Made by a program: the position numbers and the translations under genes. A stretch of DNA of 64,000 bases, taken from the NCBI RefSeq assembly GCF_964019385.1, contig NC_088654.1, positions 18,056,174 through 18,120,173 of the forward strand, read 5' to 3'. Of the stretch, positions 12,310 to 24,159 are shown piece after piece. The DNA is from Sycon ciliatum (lineage: Eukaryota > Porifera > Calcarea > Leucosolenida > Sycettidae). Under the pieces are notes generated by a model. That model ran no database searches and was not told the origin of the DNA. It saw only the letters and a program-made list of their open reading frames with translations. Every line of letters begins with the position of its first letter. Position 1 is the first letter of the stretch.

Positions 12310-12372
12310 TATCGAAAGAAGTAGTTTCTACCCAAACGTGTAGATCAAAAGCGAACGCCCCCTATCACTCAC

Positions 12373-12479
12373 CATCAGCACAGCAAAGTTTGTGAGGTGT
12401 GTGCACTTGCACTGGACTGTGATGCTGGCTCCGTTCATCACTTTCCTAGCCAAGTAGCAGCCGTCTGTGCTCCATCCAC
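12373..12479 (-). CDS. Gene A exon: GPS autoproteolysis motif
   Basis: A 107-bp exon with the second half of the GPCR proteolysis site: GGWSTDGCYLARK, then CKCTHLTNFAVLM. The spaced cysteines, the two tryptophans (one in the preceding exon) and the HLT tripeptide are those needed for self-cleavage between Leu and Thr in active GAIN domains. The residues after the cut (TNFAVLM) correspond to the tethered-agonist segment in characterised receptors. The donor is ATG|GTGAGT in phase 0. Cleavage competence is inferred from the intact HLT. Confidence 0.95.
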
Positions 12480-12804
12480 CTACAGACAATGCATCCAATC
12501 GCAATCTCTCAATCCGGAGACAGTGCATGGAAGAATTGAATCACTAAAATTATTGATGACCTGGGAAATATTGTACATGTAGTTGGTGGACTCTACTGCA
12601 TAACTTGCACCCTTGTATATCCTCCCTTTACGTCTAGATCTTGAAAAGTAGTATTCCAGTTGCTTTGAGTTTCTTTGGATTAGACGTCAGGCACAATCGT
12701 CTGGTACTTTTGCTCACCTGACAAAGATTCACCTAGGGTTCCCTATAACAGGGTCATGCCTGTTGGGTCTCCCCTAATCAAATACTAAATTAATACTACT
12801 ACTA

Positions 12805-13396
12805 CAGGTCTAGTCTCCATATAACGTAATGTGTGGGACCACGCAAAAATTATGTTATATCGAGAGTTATGTTATGTAGAAAACCGTGTGTAAAATACAA
12901 GATGTACCTCAAAATGAAGGGTTTTACAAGGCGGGTTCAACCTTTCAAACATTTACACACTGTACCACCATCGACATCTGATACCATCAATGCCGTAGAA
13001 TATATACACAATAAGACTAAACTGGCTTGCTACGGCTACAGCTTGATTGTACCGCGCATGTGAATCTACGTTGTATCGAGAGTACACACGTCGGGGACCG
13101 CGCCGTAGGGTGCGTTATACCGAAGTTTACGTTATGTAGGACTAAACTGGCCTAAACTGCCTAGCCACAGCAACCGCTTGATCGTACCATGCACTTGAAT
13201 TAATGTTGTATCGAGAGTGCGCACGTCGGGGACCGCGCCGTAGCGTGTGTTATGTCGAGGTTTATGTTATGTAGAATTATGTTGTGTAGAACAAAATTTG
13301 TATGGGAGTGATGCTGTTTCGGTGCGGGATATGATTTTTTTACGTACTAGCGAGGTTTATGTACAAGTGAGAGGTGGTATATCGAGAGCAGACCTG
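12805..13396. mobile_element. Tc1/mariner-type MITE with internal duplication
   Basis: Ends CAGGTCTAGTCTCCATATAA and, inverted, CAGGTCTGCTCTCGATATAC, flanked by TA. Inside, a ~125-base unit (ctaaactgg ... gttatgtagg) is tandemly duplicated at 13018-13141 and 13142-13278, with gttgtatcgagag motifs. Confidence 0.78.
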
Positions 13397-13820
13397 TACT
13401 AGACTCTTTCATAAGAAACAAATGGACCAAGGAACTACAAATTACGCTATAATGTCCACTAACACCACCACACCACCAGATACTAAACAACTATATTAAA
13501 TTTTCATTTTGATTCCATCGCCGAGTTTCATCCCTTGTATCTTTGGTGTTCCTCCTTCTTTACATGTCGTATTGTTTGAATAAACCCGTTGTGAGTAGCA
13601 TTTCAGTTGTTAGCGTCCGTCGTGAGTTCCCATTGGAGACAATAGTTTACTCCCATTTTCTAAAGTTACTTGACAAACAGTGATATTTGAACTTATTTTT
13701 TAGCTACAAAAATTGCCATGCTCCTAAAACGCTGACTATTTGGCTCGTTTGAACTGGAATACTTGGACGCAGCTATAGTCATAGACAACCATCAATTTGT
13801 AAAATATTAGCGTCACGTAC

Positions 13821-13869
13821 CTCTTTCGTAGTTCCAGTACACGCAGGTTGGAGAAAATCCTGTGTCAGC
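13821..13869 (-). CDS. Gene A exon: start of GPS
   Basis: A 49-bp exon from acceptor cttgtgcag to donor GAG|GTACGTG. It encodes ADTGFSPTCVYWNYERG, supplying the first Cys and Trp of the GPS (C-x-x-W pattern). Phase 0 in and one base out match both neighbours. Confidence 0.9.
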
Positions 13870-14300
13870 CTGCACAAGAGCAGCACAATAACCAGTGGAC
13901 ACAGCATAACACAGATCATTACAGTGGTGCGGGTGTTTATAGTTTGTTAGCATATCATGATGGTTATTTGGCTGCAGTGGACCTTACGAATATCGGTAAT
14001 GCAGAACGAATCACCCATCAACAGGAAATTCATGTTATTATTATTATTAGACACAATCTCATAGCATGTGACAAGCATAGCTAATGCAGGGACAGAATCC
14101 CCTGAGACAAGGGCGTTGAGCCAGCCACGGCAATAGTAAGCTAGGAAAACAAAGCAAATATGAATTAGAGCAGAAAATGAATGGAAAATTACAAAGAAAA
14201 ATGTAATTACGAGAACTCACACAAGACCAGAAGTTTTGATTTACATTGACTGATGTAACCTTTTCTAATTGTCCGCTAACTCCAACGCAGCCATTACACA

Positions 14301-14637
14301 TTTAGAACACTTCACTTCTCAACTCCAAAAACGGCCTCTTCACTGCGATTCAAAATAAAATTAAGATTTACATTACACCATGTGAAGCCCATCCACCGTC
14401 CGTAGAGGGCTCAATTTGCCGATTATGTACCTGAAACTCGGAGTTACCAAACCGCAGCTGCTCGTTCTTCTGTCTGTGGATTTACATCACATCACATTTT
14501 TGGGCCTCGCCCATCATCAGGGAAATGAACCCTGATGATGGGCCAGGCCCGAAAATTTGGTGTAATGTGAATCTTAATTCTGTTTTGAATCACAGTGAAT
14601 AAACCGTTTTTGCGGTTGAGAAGTGAAGTTTTCTAAA
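14301..14637. mobile_element. MITE with 80-bp inverted ends
   Basis: tttagaacacttcacttctc ... agatttacattacacca is mirrored by tggtgtaatgtgaatcttaa ... gagaagtgaagttttctaaa. An internal palindrome (cctgatgatgggc) forms a second stem. Intronic, between GAIN and GPS exons. Confidence 0.82.
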
Positions 14638-14813
14638 TTTACCGATGTACCTACTTAAAAGGTGACACAACAGTCAACTTCAGTAAGTACTTCAGTGGTT
14701 ACATGTATGTGGATTTTGCTGGCATAGCCAAAGCTACCGGTATTGCCAGTGAGAGTTTTTGCTGAGCAGAATCTTACTGAATGCTCGGACTTCATAAGCT
14801 GGTATTCACTCAC

Positions 14814-15079
14814 TAGTTCATTGGACAGTGGGAAAGTCAGAGTAACTGGATCCTCACTCAGATGGTCGGTTTCCGTGCTCCCGAGATTGGCCGAGACAAC
14901 TGCAGAGGCCACTCGTGTTTCATTCGCCAGACCGTCATCTTGGAAGAGGATGGCTGATTTATAGAGAATGAAGGAGGTCTGTTGTACTTGGCAATGTGAT
15001 AGGGTGGCTTGAGGTGTCGAATGGGAAGGTGCCGCCTTCAACGCACTTGGTGGTAGTATCACGTGTAGCGTGGACATCT
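14814..15079 (-). CDS. Gene A exon: GAIN subdomain B
   Basis: A 266-bp exon opening after acceptor gtcagttccag and ending CTA|GTGAGT. It reads MSTLHVILPPSALK, then TSFILYKSAILFQDD, then SAVVSANLGS and PVTLTFPLSNEL. The order of 'hydrophobic-LP', 'Y..A.LF', 'VVSA..' and 'PV.L.F' beta strands is that of the GAIN beta-sandwich just before the GPS. NET is a possible N-glycosylation site. Confidence 0.9.
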
Positions 15080-15808
15080 CTGGAACTGACAACGGAGAAT
15101 ACGCAACACAACGAACGTATTGGCTAGTTTTCGGTGTAAACAGATGTATCGAGGTATCACGTTCTATGAAAAATAGGTGATTATACATATTTATATTTCG
15201 CAAGCGGCGGGTTAGCACAACCCAACAGGCGCAGAGCTCCGATCAAGAGGCATCAAGGCTTGGAAATGTATAAGTATTGTATCACGCCATTCGCCACAGA
15301 TCTCATGCACAGCCGACCTTGGTGGTGGTATTGGGGGGGGGGGGGGAGGTGTTGAAGGTGGCGGTGTGTGTGGGGGGGGGGAGAGGCAGTCGTAAGTACG
15401 CATCCGCATGCCCGAACGCACATACACTAACATACACACATGTAAGGACACACATTTGCTCATGCATACGAGCTCGTACAAGTTTGTACACTCATAAACA
15501 CACACTCTTACTCATACTCACACACATAATACGCTCATGCATGCACAAACACACACATACGGGCACATAGGTATAAAATCGCTAACACACCCATGCATGC
15601 GCAGCCATGCACTTCAATGCACAAAATCCACAGCTCACTTGTGACTTCGAGGTCCTGTACTTTATTGCAATTTGCAAACATCCTCGTAATTAGTACATTT
15701 TTGTGATAGGAGTCATGCATTTAGCTGAGTCCTAGGTGACTCAAAACCACTTCAAAAACGATCACAGAACACAACATGAGGCCCGATAAGGATTGCTAAA
15801 TACATGTA

Positions 15809-15995
15809 CAGTCGTCCCTCTCTGATCCGGCACTTTATAATCCAGCACCCTCGATGAACCAGCACAATTTTCAGTAGCCAAAATGTCCTCTTCATGCACG
15901 TATTAGCAGAAAATCAGATTTGTGAATCCAGCACCCTCCCTAATCCAGCAGATTTTCCGTGGCACAAATGGTGCCGAATTATAGAGGGACCCCTG
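15809..15995. mobile_element. Tc1/mariner-type MITE, TA target
   Basis: Ends CAGTCGTCCCTCTCTGATCC and, inverted, CAGGGGTCCCTCTATAATTC. Flanked by TA on both sides. The termini resemble pogo/Tigger-like elements. 187 bases, no coding capacity. It lies directly beside the GAIN exon ending at 16015. Confidence 0.78.
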
Positions 15996-16014
15996 TATAA
16001 CAAAATTGACGTAC

Positions 16015-16220
16015 TGTTTGTGACATTCGCAGTTGATCCAATGTACACATCGTTGCTATCCTCTAAATGAGCAAACACCTGCGCATGGTCAGTTTCTGCG
16101 GGACAGCTGACAAGCATTGAAATGTCCTCCTCCACTATCTTCAGGAAGACACCGTCAGTTTCCCGCTTCGCCCCACCAGCACTGTACGAGGTAGCAACGC
16201 TCTCTAGAGTTTGGGCCAAA
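16015..16220 (-). CDS. Gene A exon: GAIN domain middle part
   Basis: A 206-bp exon from acceptor gcgtttcag to donor A|GTACGT. It encodes LAQTLESVATSYSAGG, then a strand-rich stretch, and ends with STANVTN, a potential N-glycosylation site. Joined to the next exon it reads NVTNKMSTLHVILP. Position and phase place it inside the GAIN fold; the sequence alone would not identify it. Confidence 0.85.
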
Positions 16221-16329
16221 CTGAAACGCAACACAAAAAAGGTGAACGACTTGTGATGAAGTCTCACAGATACCGTTAAGTTTTTTTGTTTTTTCAATAT
16301 TGAAACCCCCCCCCCTCCCCCCCCCCCCA

Positions 16330-16645
16330 ACGCGATAGCCGATTGGTTTTTAGGCTTGCCTGCGAATCATGAGGTTCCGAGTTCAAAACCTGCGCTGGTA
16401 ACAGGGAGTGTGTTTAGTGCTCTCTCCATCGCGGTGATACGGGCGAGTACCACTTTACATGCAATGAACTGTGCCGACCCCCACGGTGAACTGGGTACTC
16501 ACTTGCTCGGTGTGAGGGTAACAAGGATGCGGTTTATGGGGTTATACTTATAGGGCCTTTACACGCCCGCTCAGTTGGTGAGAGACTCATCCCCTCTCCC
16601 CTGACTCATTTGTGAGGTCTGCATTCGACACTAAGGGTATATGGG
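16330..16645 (+). mobile_element. tRNA-derived SINE (family S2)
   Basis: Head with A-box-like atagccgattggtttttagg and B-box-like gaggttccgagttcaaaacc, then a body (ccacggtgaactgggtactc, gagagactcatcccctctcc). The same body occurs in reverse at 24.85-25.16 kb. It follows a poly-C run at 16305. Confidence 0.75.
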
Positions 16646-16916
16646 TGAAGTGGTGGCCCGCTGATGCGAATGTATTTGTTTGATGTTTTTTCTCAACACA
16701 TCAGGCGATGCGGCCGCGAATCCGGCTTTTATTGAACACCCACTGCAGGATAAACTAAAATGAGGAGGAGAACTCGACACAATGGTACATATCCAGCAAG
16801 TAAGGACACCGAGTTCGGTCCTAAATGCATTGTTGCCTATCGGTGGAGGGATCACAGAAGGCCACGGATTTGGAAATTCCTCACAAAGCACGGCAGAGAT
16901 TCAGATTAGTGATTTA

Positions 16917-17434
16917 AGCTGCGTTTACACGAAAACGAATGAAAACGATTTGCGTTTACACGACAGCGAAATACGACCTAAACGGAACGAAATAATACTA
17001 AACGGAACGAAATCGTTCCGTTTACTACTATTACTCCGTTTACTACTATCGTTTACACGACAACGCTAAACGGAACGAAATGAAAACGCACTTCAAAGTG
17101 TTTTGAAACGTTTTCAAAACGTTTTCGTTCTCGTGTAAACGGTGAAAACAGTGAAAACGATTGGAAAAGTAGTGCGGTCATGGAAACTATTCCGCGCTGG
17201 AGTATATTTCGAGGGAAATACCCGGCCCTTGCGACCACCAGCACGTATTAACTCCAACTAACGTGTTACTTCCCGCCCTTGCGCCAAGCCAGCAAGTGCT
17301 AACTCCAGCCTGATCGTCCGTTTTCCGTTTTCGTGTAAACGGTTCAAAGCGACTTGCCGTTCTCGTGTAAACGATTTGAAAACGTTCCGTTTTGTTACGT
17401 TTCGTTTCACTTCGTCTCCGTGTAAACGCAGCTT
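16917..17434. mobile_element. MITE with subterminal cgtttacacg repeats
   Basis: Ends aagctgcgtttacacgaaaa and, inverted, aagctgcgtttacacggaga. Many internal copies of cgtttacac/gtgtaaacg in both orientations make a highly self-complementary element with a GC-richer core (17165-17310). Confidence 0.75.
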
Positions 17435-17639
17435 CAGGTTATACCTGCGTACAGTCAACTTCGCGTATAACGACACTCGGCGGGGTATCAGAATTTTTTA
17501 ATGTGTCCATATCCGCGAAGTCTCATTATATGTATTACAGTTAGATGGAACTTTGCTCTGGGCATGGAAAATCTGTCGTTACTCGCGAATTGTCCTTGTA
17601 TCCGCAGTAGTTAGTAGCGAAGTTGACTCTATACCTTAC

Positions 17640-17719
17640 CGTATGCCTATCTTGGGTCCAATCTTGCCCGGCTTCACCTTCATGATGCTGTCCACTGCCG
17701 ACAAAATATTGTTAAGAAT
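17640..17719 (-). CDS. Gene A exon: GAIN helical segment
   Basis: An 80-bp exon between acceptor atctcctcag and donor CG|GTAAGG. It encodes ILNNILSAVDSIMKVKPG and continues with KIGPKIGIR. The 'ILNNIL..VD' helix is characteristic of GAIN subdomain A. It starts in phase 0 and leaves two bases, completed by the T that opens the next exon. Confidence 0.87.
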
Positions 17720-18389
17720 CTGAGGAGATCCACACAAATGTGATCATGCGGCGCAACTGTTATACAAAAGAGTAAAATGAATAATAGTAGTAGTAATAGG
17801 AGGAGGAGGAGTAGAATTCATTATTTTACTAGGAAACTCCCAACAGGCGTTGCCTTTTTACTAGGAACCCTAGGAATGACCTGGTGCTTGTGACAAATGC
17901 AGAAAGGGGAAATCGACTTTCACATTTCGTAATTTTCAGATCAAATCTCATAATGAGTACCCGTGATTTTCGAAACGCTGAGAAAGAGTTTTGAAAAAAG
18001 AGTGGTAGCGACTACTGTAATGCCGCAGGAGTATTGTGCGAATCCCTCGAGAGATCATAATACTTTAGTCACTCTGTGGAACATCTGCCATTGGACAACC
18101 CTACACAGCCACACGGTGCGGTGCATTGTAGCTGTGGGTGATTCCTCAGTTGAGCTCTCACCAGTTGAGCTCGCACAGGACAACAAAAATTTGTGCTGCA
18201 CTAACATTACAATTGACGGCAATCCAGCAGCGAAAACATGACAAGGGCTACCACCTTACAGTGACACACTACAGCGGCGTACACAAAGGCGCACAATGAA
18301 AACCTTAGCAAAATCAGGTGATGATTGGTTCAGCCATGAAACTCTGAGTCACAACGGAATTTTGCCTAAGTTTTCATCGTGTGCCTTTG

Positions 18390-18645
18390 TGCCTTTACTT
18401 TCTCTTCCGCTACTCAGCCTACTCAAGCTCAACTGATGAGGGGTCAATTCCCAGAAATACTGTGTATTGAGCAGGGAGTGGTGCTTTCTTGCAGGTTTGC
18501 CGAATCGAAGGTTCAATGGACTACTCGTGTGCTCTGGATGGCAGTCGTGAGTCAGTCTAGTGAAAATTCAAGTCGGCAAGAATAGCGCGAGATCCTATGT
18601 AGGGAGCAACACACAATTCCCCATGTGTCGCCGAAGTCGCACCAA
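18390..18645. repeat. Single arm of the 44.7-kb foldback family
   Basis: Shares gcagggagtggtgctttctt, gcaggtttgccgaatcgaag and ctctggatggcagtcgtgag with the right arm of the large foldback at 45.7-45.9 kb. Lies beside the GAIN exon at 18710. Confidence 0.65.
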
Positions 18646-18709
18646 CCTCTTCTTCCAATTGACATATAATGGGACTTAATTCAATGGGAATGTTTCGTGA
18701 CATTCTCAC

Positions 18710-18895
18710 CTGCACTTTGAGCGTGGCACTAATGCTTGTGGTTTGTGAATCCTTGATGGCTGCTGCCAGCTGGTCGACGATTTCTCCAGCGTGGCCTATA
18801 TCGCCCTCCGTGAGAGCAGGGCTGTTACTGGTCAGTGCCTGCAGCTGAACTGCAGTGTCTCCTACCTGCTGTGGATCACTGGCATTCACTCGAAT
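18710..18895 (-). CDS. Gene A exon: GAIN subdomain A
   Basis: A 186-bp (62-codon) phase 0-0 exon from acceptor actgcatacag to donor CAG|GTGAGA. It encodes a helical region including VGDTAVQLQALTSN, LTEGDIGHAGEIVDQLAAA and ISATLKVQ. 'L..LT.....L..GDI..A..IV..L' is the standard N-terminal GAIN pattern. Confidence 0.88.
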
Positions 18896-18958
18896 CTGTA
18901 TGCAGTGAAAAGACAAAAGGAGTACGACTGTTCAGGTTCATGGGACGAAAATTTGCTA

Positions 18959-19133
18959 CAGTAAAATCTGGTTCAAGCGACCACCACCCCACGGTGCAAG
19001 CAAAAACGGTCGTTAAAGCCAGGTGGTCTTTAGAATCAGGTCCGATAGTGGCTGTGTAGAACTGTGACTGTATGGAAAACGGTCGGAGCAGGTGGTCGCC
19101 AAACCCAGGGGTCGCTAACACCAGGTTTTACTG
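18959..19133. mobile_element. Tc1/mariner-type MITE, TA target
   Basis: Ends CAGTAAAATCTGGTTCAAGC and, inverted, CAGTAAAACCTGGTGTTAGC, with TA on both sides. 175 bases. A lone end of a related element is at 35555-35597. Confidence 0.8.
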
Positions 19134-19811
19134 TATAACCCGTAGAGGAAGAACACGTTCCAGGCTCTTCAACACCATTATGAACAATTCCTCAAGTATG
19201 CTTTAAGGATTTGACGAGTGACATATACGCAAGAGCAAATTATGGAACAAGGGAAATAGATGGATTAGGTATATTTTACAGAGAGGTGAAAGAGCAGCAT
19301 TCGGTGTGAATGGCGGGAATAATTGTTTTGAAGATATTGGGTATACTCTTTCTAACCAGGTCACATACATACATGTAGCTCGGGTAGATTGATCAAGTAA
19401 TTTGTTTCAAGTACATAATTATGCTACCTGAACACAGGAAACAAGAGAAGGTTTTTTCATTTTATCTTAAAACAGTATCACACAGCGTTGAAAGTGTCAT
19501 GCACCGTCGCGGTCATCAGCAAAAGTTCCTACTGATGTTATACACAGAGGCAGTATGCTTAGGTTCTGGGGAAGTGCTCAATACCTGATTCAGGCAGAGC
19601 GGCGTGACCTCGTGTACTGATGTTATAAATGTAGATATTATGTGCGGGTGACAACTGCGTGAAATGTATTACGGTTCTGTATCAGTCGAGTTCAGTTATC
19701 GCCGCGGTGTTCTTTTTTGAAGTAAAACACACTCCCCTCATCAGTGATGTTTATGCCCAGTGACGGAAAGGACTCAGAGCAGCATTCCATCCTAATGAAG
19801 TAAAGAAGTAA

Positions 19812-20105
19812 ATTATCGTGAAGGGAACTCACGACGGCCGCTATCACCCGGAAAACCCTTCCCGGAAGATGCAGCGCCTATCGAGTATCGGTGGGGGGGG
19901 GGGGTGAGTGGATAAGGCTCGCCACCACTGGCACAAGTGCTGAGAAACCCCAATAGCCGCATCCGTGTGTCCATTGTGCCTGGCCACAAGTTCCCAGTTG
20001 ACTGTGGGTAGCAGCACGACTGGAAAAATCGCTCCCAGCCAGGACCTGAACCAGGTACATGTACCTGTCTGATGTCAAGCATGGTCTTTGACCAACCCAC
20101 TGACC
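19812..20105 (-). mobile_element. SINE family S1, minus copy
   Basis: Reverse-strand copy of the 43990 SINE. It shares the cgatgcggctat-type body, the gacctgaaccaggt box B complement and the terminal gggaactcacgacggccgct. A poly-G run (~19890) is expanded. It lies in the intron between stalk and GAIN exons. Confidence 0.82.
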
Positions 20106-20262
20106 CTGCCCGGTATCGTAATTGGTACGGAGTTTCCGTTCAGTGGAAAATGATGGGCATGTTGTAGCCTATGTAGCTGATCACAAACAGAGTCGGTAAG
20201 CAGCGCACTGGGGAATAGTTGCAGAATAGCTCGGAGGAGTTGGAAGTTAGGATCAACCTCAC

Positions 20263-20426
20263 CTTTGCAAGTTGATTGAGAGAGATGTCGGGTATCCAAG
20301 TCGTGTACTGACGTGCTGGTTGTGAAGTACTTGAAGTAATAGCTATCCATGTTGTGTACTGACGTGCTGGTTTTGAAGTAATAGCTACCCATGTCGTGTG
20401 CTGACGTGTTGGTGTTGAAGTAGTAG
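20263..20426 (-). CDS. Gene A exon: Thr/Trp repeat stalk
   Basis: A 164-bp exon from acceptor cgaatcctctgcag to donor AAAG|GTGAGG. In the only frame that fits both neighbours it gives three imperfect ~16-residue repeats: TPTRQHTTWVAITS, KPARQYTTWIAITS and QPARQYTTWIPDIS, then LNQLAK. The Thr/Ser content suggests an O-glycosylated extracellular stalk between the EGF-like part and the GAIN domain. The other frame is also open and reads as Tyr-Phe repeats, but its phases do not join. Exact phase closure (1 in, 0 out) is the main support. Confidence 0.78.
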
Positions 20427-22058
20427 CTGCAGAGGATTCGGCAAAGAAGACAAGCCAGATCAGGGTTGCCTATATGATCTAAGAATCACAACTTGCACAG
20501 CTTGTTCAGGATCTATGACGTATATTGTGCAAAGCACATGTAAAACGTGCTCTGGAAGACGACCTTTATCGGAAGTTTGTGGTTTCGCTGCTTTCAATAC
20601 CAATTTTTAAACTTATTCTCCAACTTTTGTTCCTTTTTACCGTACTCATAGCGCACAATTCTCGTATGGTATGACTCATGATCTCCAGAAATGGTGACGT
20701 CAACAAAATATTCCGCCGTGGGCCAAACCAATCGGAGTTGTATAGTCTTACTTGATGTACCCGTGGTGTCATTATTTTAGAATCATCATGCCAAAACGTC
20801 TGCCTTGGTGTTCACCTGCATAAAGTACATATTGTTCTTTCGCCTCAGTTGTGTGTGTAAAGTACATAATATATTATTATCGACTCTGTCCGCGCTTTCA
20901 TGCTTACGCCTGTATGTTGCCCGCCACCCTCCTTGCCCTTCCAGTCGCCTGTTGCCTCTCCTAGTGCCTTCGCCCGCGCCAGCTTTCTCCCCATACCTTA
21001 CGCCACCAGATTTGAGCTAAATTAGGTTTTGCTTGTGGCCCTATGTGTTGATAAGCACACTGCTGGGTAGATCTGAGTATCAGTTGTCAGATGACTGCCT
21101 AGCGGAAAGAAATTCAGGGTTACAACCAATCTGTGCGTCCTCTGGATAGTCTGCTATGTATTATTTCTTATACCTCATTCCATATTCACCCACATACAAT
21201 TGGCCATCTACATAAGTGGTGAATATTGCTGAATATTCGCCGTTTATATTCACCACTTATATTCACCACTTTTCGATACTTACTGTAAAGAGAGCAGTAC
21301 TCGGTGCTGCGCTAGCTTCCTCTTCAGTCAGCGCACCGGAGCTGTCGAGTGCCCTAGACATTTTCTACGCTAACTTCCGTAAACAGGACTTTTCTGAGTA
21401 CAAACGAAATTCCTTGCTTGCCATTGCCGCTGGATCCGCATGTGACCAGGTGCTGGCAAGTCATCAACCAACAGTGATCATCTTCACAGACGGAGCGTTC
21501 CAGGGAGCAAACAAGGTTTTGGACGCTCAACATGTCAATGGCCCGATGATTGCAGATCAAGCGGCAAGCCAGGAATTTCGTTTCTACTCAGAACAGCCCT
21601 GTTCACGGACGTTAGCGTAAAATTTTCCTAGGGCACACAACAGCTCGGAAGCGCTGCCTGAAAAGAAAAGAAGTGAGGGTAGAATCGCTTGGCTCGCTGT
21701 TTATAATCCGACTCCCCAATTGGCGCGATGATCGCGGATTGGTCAAATCTTCGCATCGAAACGGACGATGATTGGCTCCCGTCAAGCATGAGTGTGTTCT
21801 CCATTGTGATTGGCGCGAGCGTTTTCTCCAAGGTCGTCACCTCCCATGCCACATGCACAAGTACGTGTACACAATTAATTGAACAAGATTCTGAACACCC
21901 CGCTAACCGATTCATGCAAGAACACGCCAGTCGGTTTACGATACTGAAGCAACAACGACTTTAACATTAGTTCTGCGTACACCATGGTACACGTACACAT
22001 ACATATACATGCATGACCAACGTGACTCGTTTGTTGGGCTTTAGGGACGATAGGTTGA

Positions 22059-22092
<34 letters not shown>

Positions 22093-22177
22093 GAGAGAGC
22101 TTGGAAGCTCAGGGCCCTACGCTATGCTTTTTTGCCTTGATGACCTAGACAAAAAAAGCATGGGGATGTTAGATACC

Positions 22178-23345
22178 CGCAATCAATAAAACTAGCTGAA
22201 CCGACATTTGTGTACTTTATTCATGCAATGTAAAAACGGTGGAGACGATGTGCAATAAAACGATGAAAATATGAAGAAATGGTGTAGGGAAAAAATATGG
22301 ATTCAAACAAGTTTTCGTACAACACTCATCAGGAATCGTCGTTGTACTAAAGGACACTGAAACAAAAATTGAACTATTATAGAAAATCTAAGTTAGAGAA
22401 ATAACACTAAGAGCAACAGCAGTGAAATTTACAAGTGTGAATTTTAACAATAATAAAATCAAAGTGAGAAATGAACAAAGGAGAAAGGAAGGAAAGACAA
22501 CGTGATAACACATAACAGCAGTACATTACACCTAGAACATTAACGGCCAAGCTTGGCCGCACTAAACACGACACGTTACCTGAACAATTTCAACCCAATT
22601 ATACTATCTTTCTGTACACACAAATTAGGCTTATACAGACGCTGATAGATAGCTTCCAACACTTTTAACTGTAGTCCATAACCATGACGACCACGGCACA
22701 ATACAGTGAACGAAGAGTCGGAATACGAATTGCAACAATCAGGACTAGCTAGCAGATGATTGTACACTGAAGACTTGCTACCACGAAACCTACGCACAAC
22801 ACTAACACTCTTACCGGCACTCTCACCATCACTCCCATCACTGCTCTCCGACTCACTGCTCCCTCCGCCGTCCGTTCCATCCTCCGCTTCCTCTGTACTC
22901 TCTCTGTCTCGTCCATCCCGCCTGACCGGGTCCATTGAACTCAACTCGGCCGTCACCCTGCTATCACGTCCCTCCTTTCGCCCTTGTCCGCGGAGTGCGT
23001 AGCTTCTGTTGTAGTTGGCTGTTGATCGTCTTGGTCTTTCAATTATGGGCTTAGATGGTGGATTAGTTGTGGTTGCTGTAGATTGCGTTGTTGGTGTTGG
23101 TGTGGGAGCTACTGATTTGTATTGTATTGTATTGTATTTTATTATTTTACTTGAGCATTCCCAACAGACCCTAAGGTCTTCTTACAGGGTGCCCAAATAT
23201 ATGCAAGGTGGGTCTTTTTGGGTCTACACCATTTCTTCATATTTTCATCGTTTTATTGCACATCGTCTCCACCGTTTTTACATTGCATGAATAAAGTACA
23301 CAAATGTCGGTTCAGCTAGTTTTATTGATTGCGGTTATCAAACTA
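22178..23345 (-). mobile_element. PLE-2 3' end flanked by inverted repeats
   Basis: A second PLE family. About 110 bases at 22178-22290 are repeated in inverted orientation at 23224-23335, with only a few differences. Between them, on the minus strand, lies the end of a PLE reading frame and its 3' tail. The arrangement mirrors the inverted 3' end next to PLE-1 copy 2. The right edge ends in ctattgtctcctcg, also found as the terminus of the copy at 62.7 kb. Confidence 0.82.
22576..23113 (-). pseudogene. PLE-2 C-terminal coding fragment
   Basis: An open frame ending at TAA 22576. It begins with a Thr/Pro/Arg-rich stretch (SVAPTPTPTTQSTA, then IERPRRSTANYNR), followed by a Glu/Ser/Gly-rich acidic stretch. 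The second half of a GIY-YIG domain follows: YNHLLASPDCCNSYSDS, LKVLEAIYQRLYKPNLC, VQKDSIIGLKLF. It aligns with the PLE-1 end (HLSGSASC..YSD, VLETLYIRKLDPELCVQK). The 5' part with the RT is absent. Confidence 0.8.
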
Positions 23346-24159
23346 TTGTCTCCTCGCCGTGTGTTTAAATAGGGATGTTATAAATTCTTTAAAAAATTCC
23401 TTTTTTTAAGACATAACCTGGGATTCGAACCCGCACTATCGCGCCCCGCATGCATCCCCCGGTCTTTAAAAAAATCCTTTTTTTTTAAGACATAACCTGG
23501 GATTCGAACCCGCACTATCGCGCCCTGCATGCATCCCCCGATACACTTCGCATACATACTAATTCTTCCAAGTTCATTCACATTATGATCTTGCATTTGA
23601 AAGCCCTATTTGAATATGCATTGTGGCCAGCCGTCTTTGATGGTACGGTACGGTAGGGACAGGTACGGGACAGGTACGATCGAGGGTAATACGACACCGT
23701 CTCCCGTACCGTACCATCAAACACAGCTGGCCACATACAGCTGCCCGCAATATTCAAATAGGGCTTTCAAACGCAAGATCATAACGTGAAGCAACTTGGA
23801 AGAATGGTTATGAATGCGAAGTGCATGGGGGAATGCATGTAGGGCGATAGTGCGGGTTCGAATCCCAGGATATGCCTGAAAAAATAGGAGAATTGAAAAA
23901 TTTATAACATCCCTATGATTTTTGCCGTCAGATACGGGATAGCGCCAGGCGTGACACAAACAAACAAACAAACACACAAACAAATACCAAACGAGAGAGC
24001 TTGGAAGCTCAGGGCCCTGCGCTATGCTTTGTTGCCTAGCTCATCGTGCATGTTGTTAGAACTGATGGAAATGCTTTTCCCTTTGATTAGCTACATCATT
24101 GTATTGCAAAAACGTTTCAATGAGATACAGAAGTACAAGTAACGCCTTCTGCATAGCTA

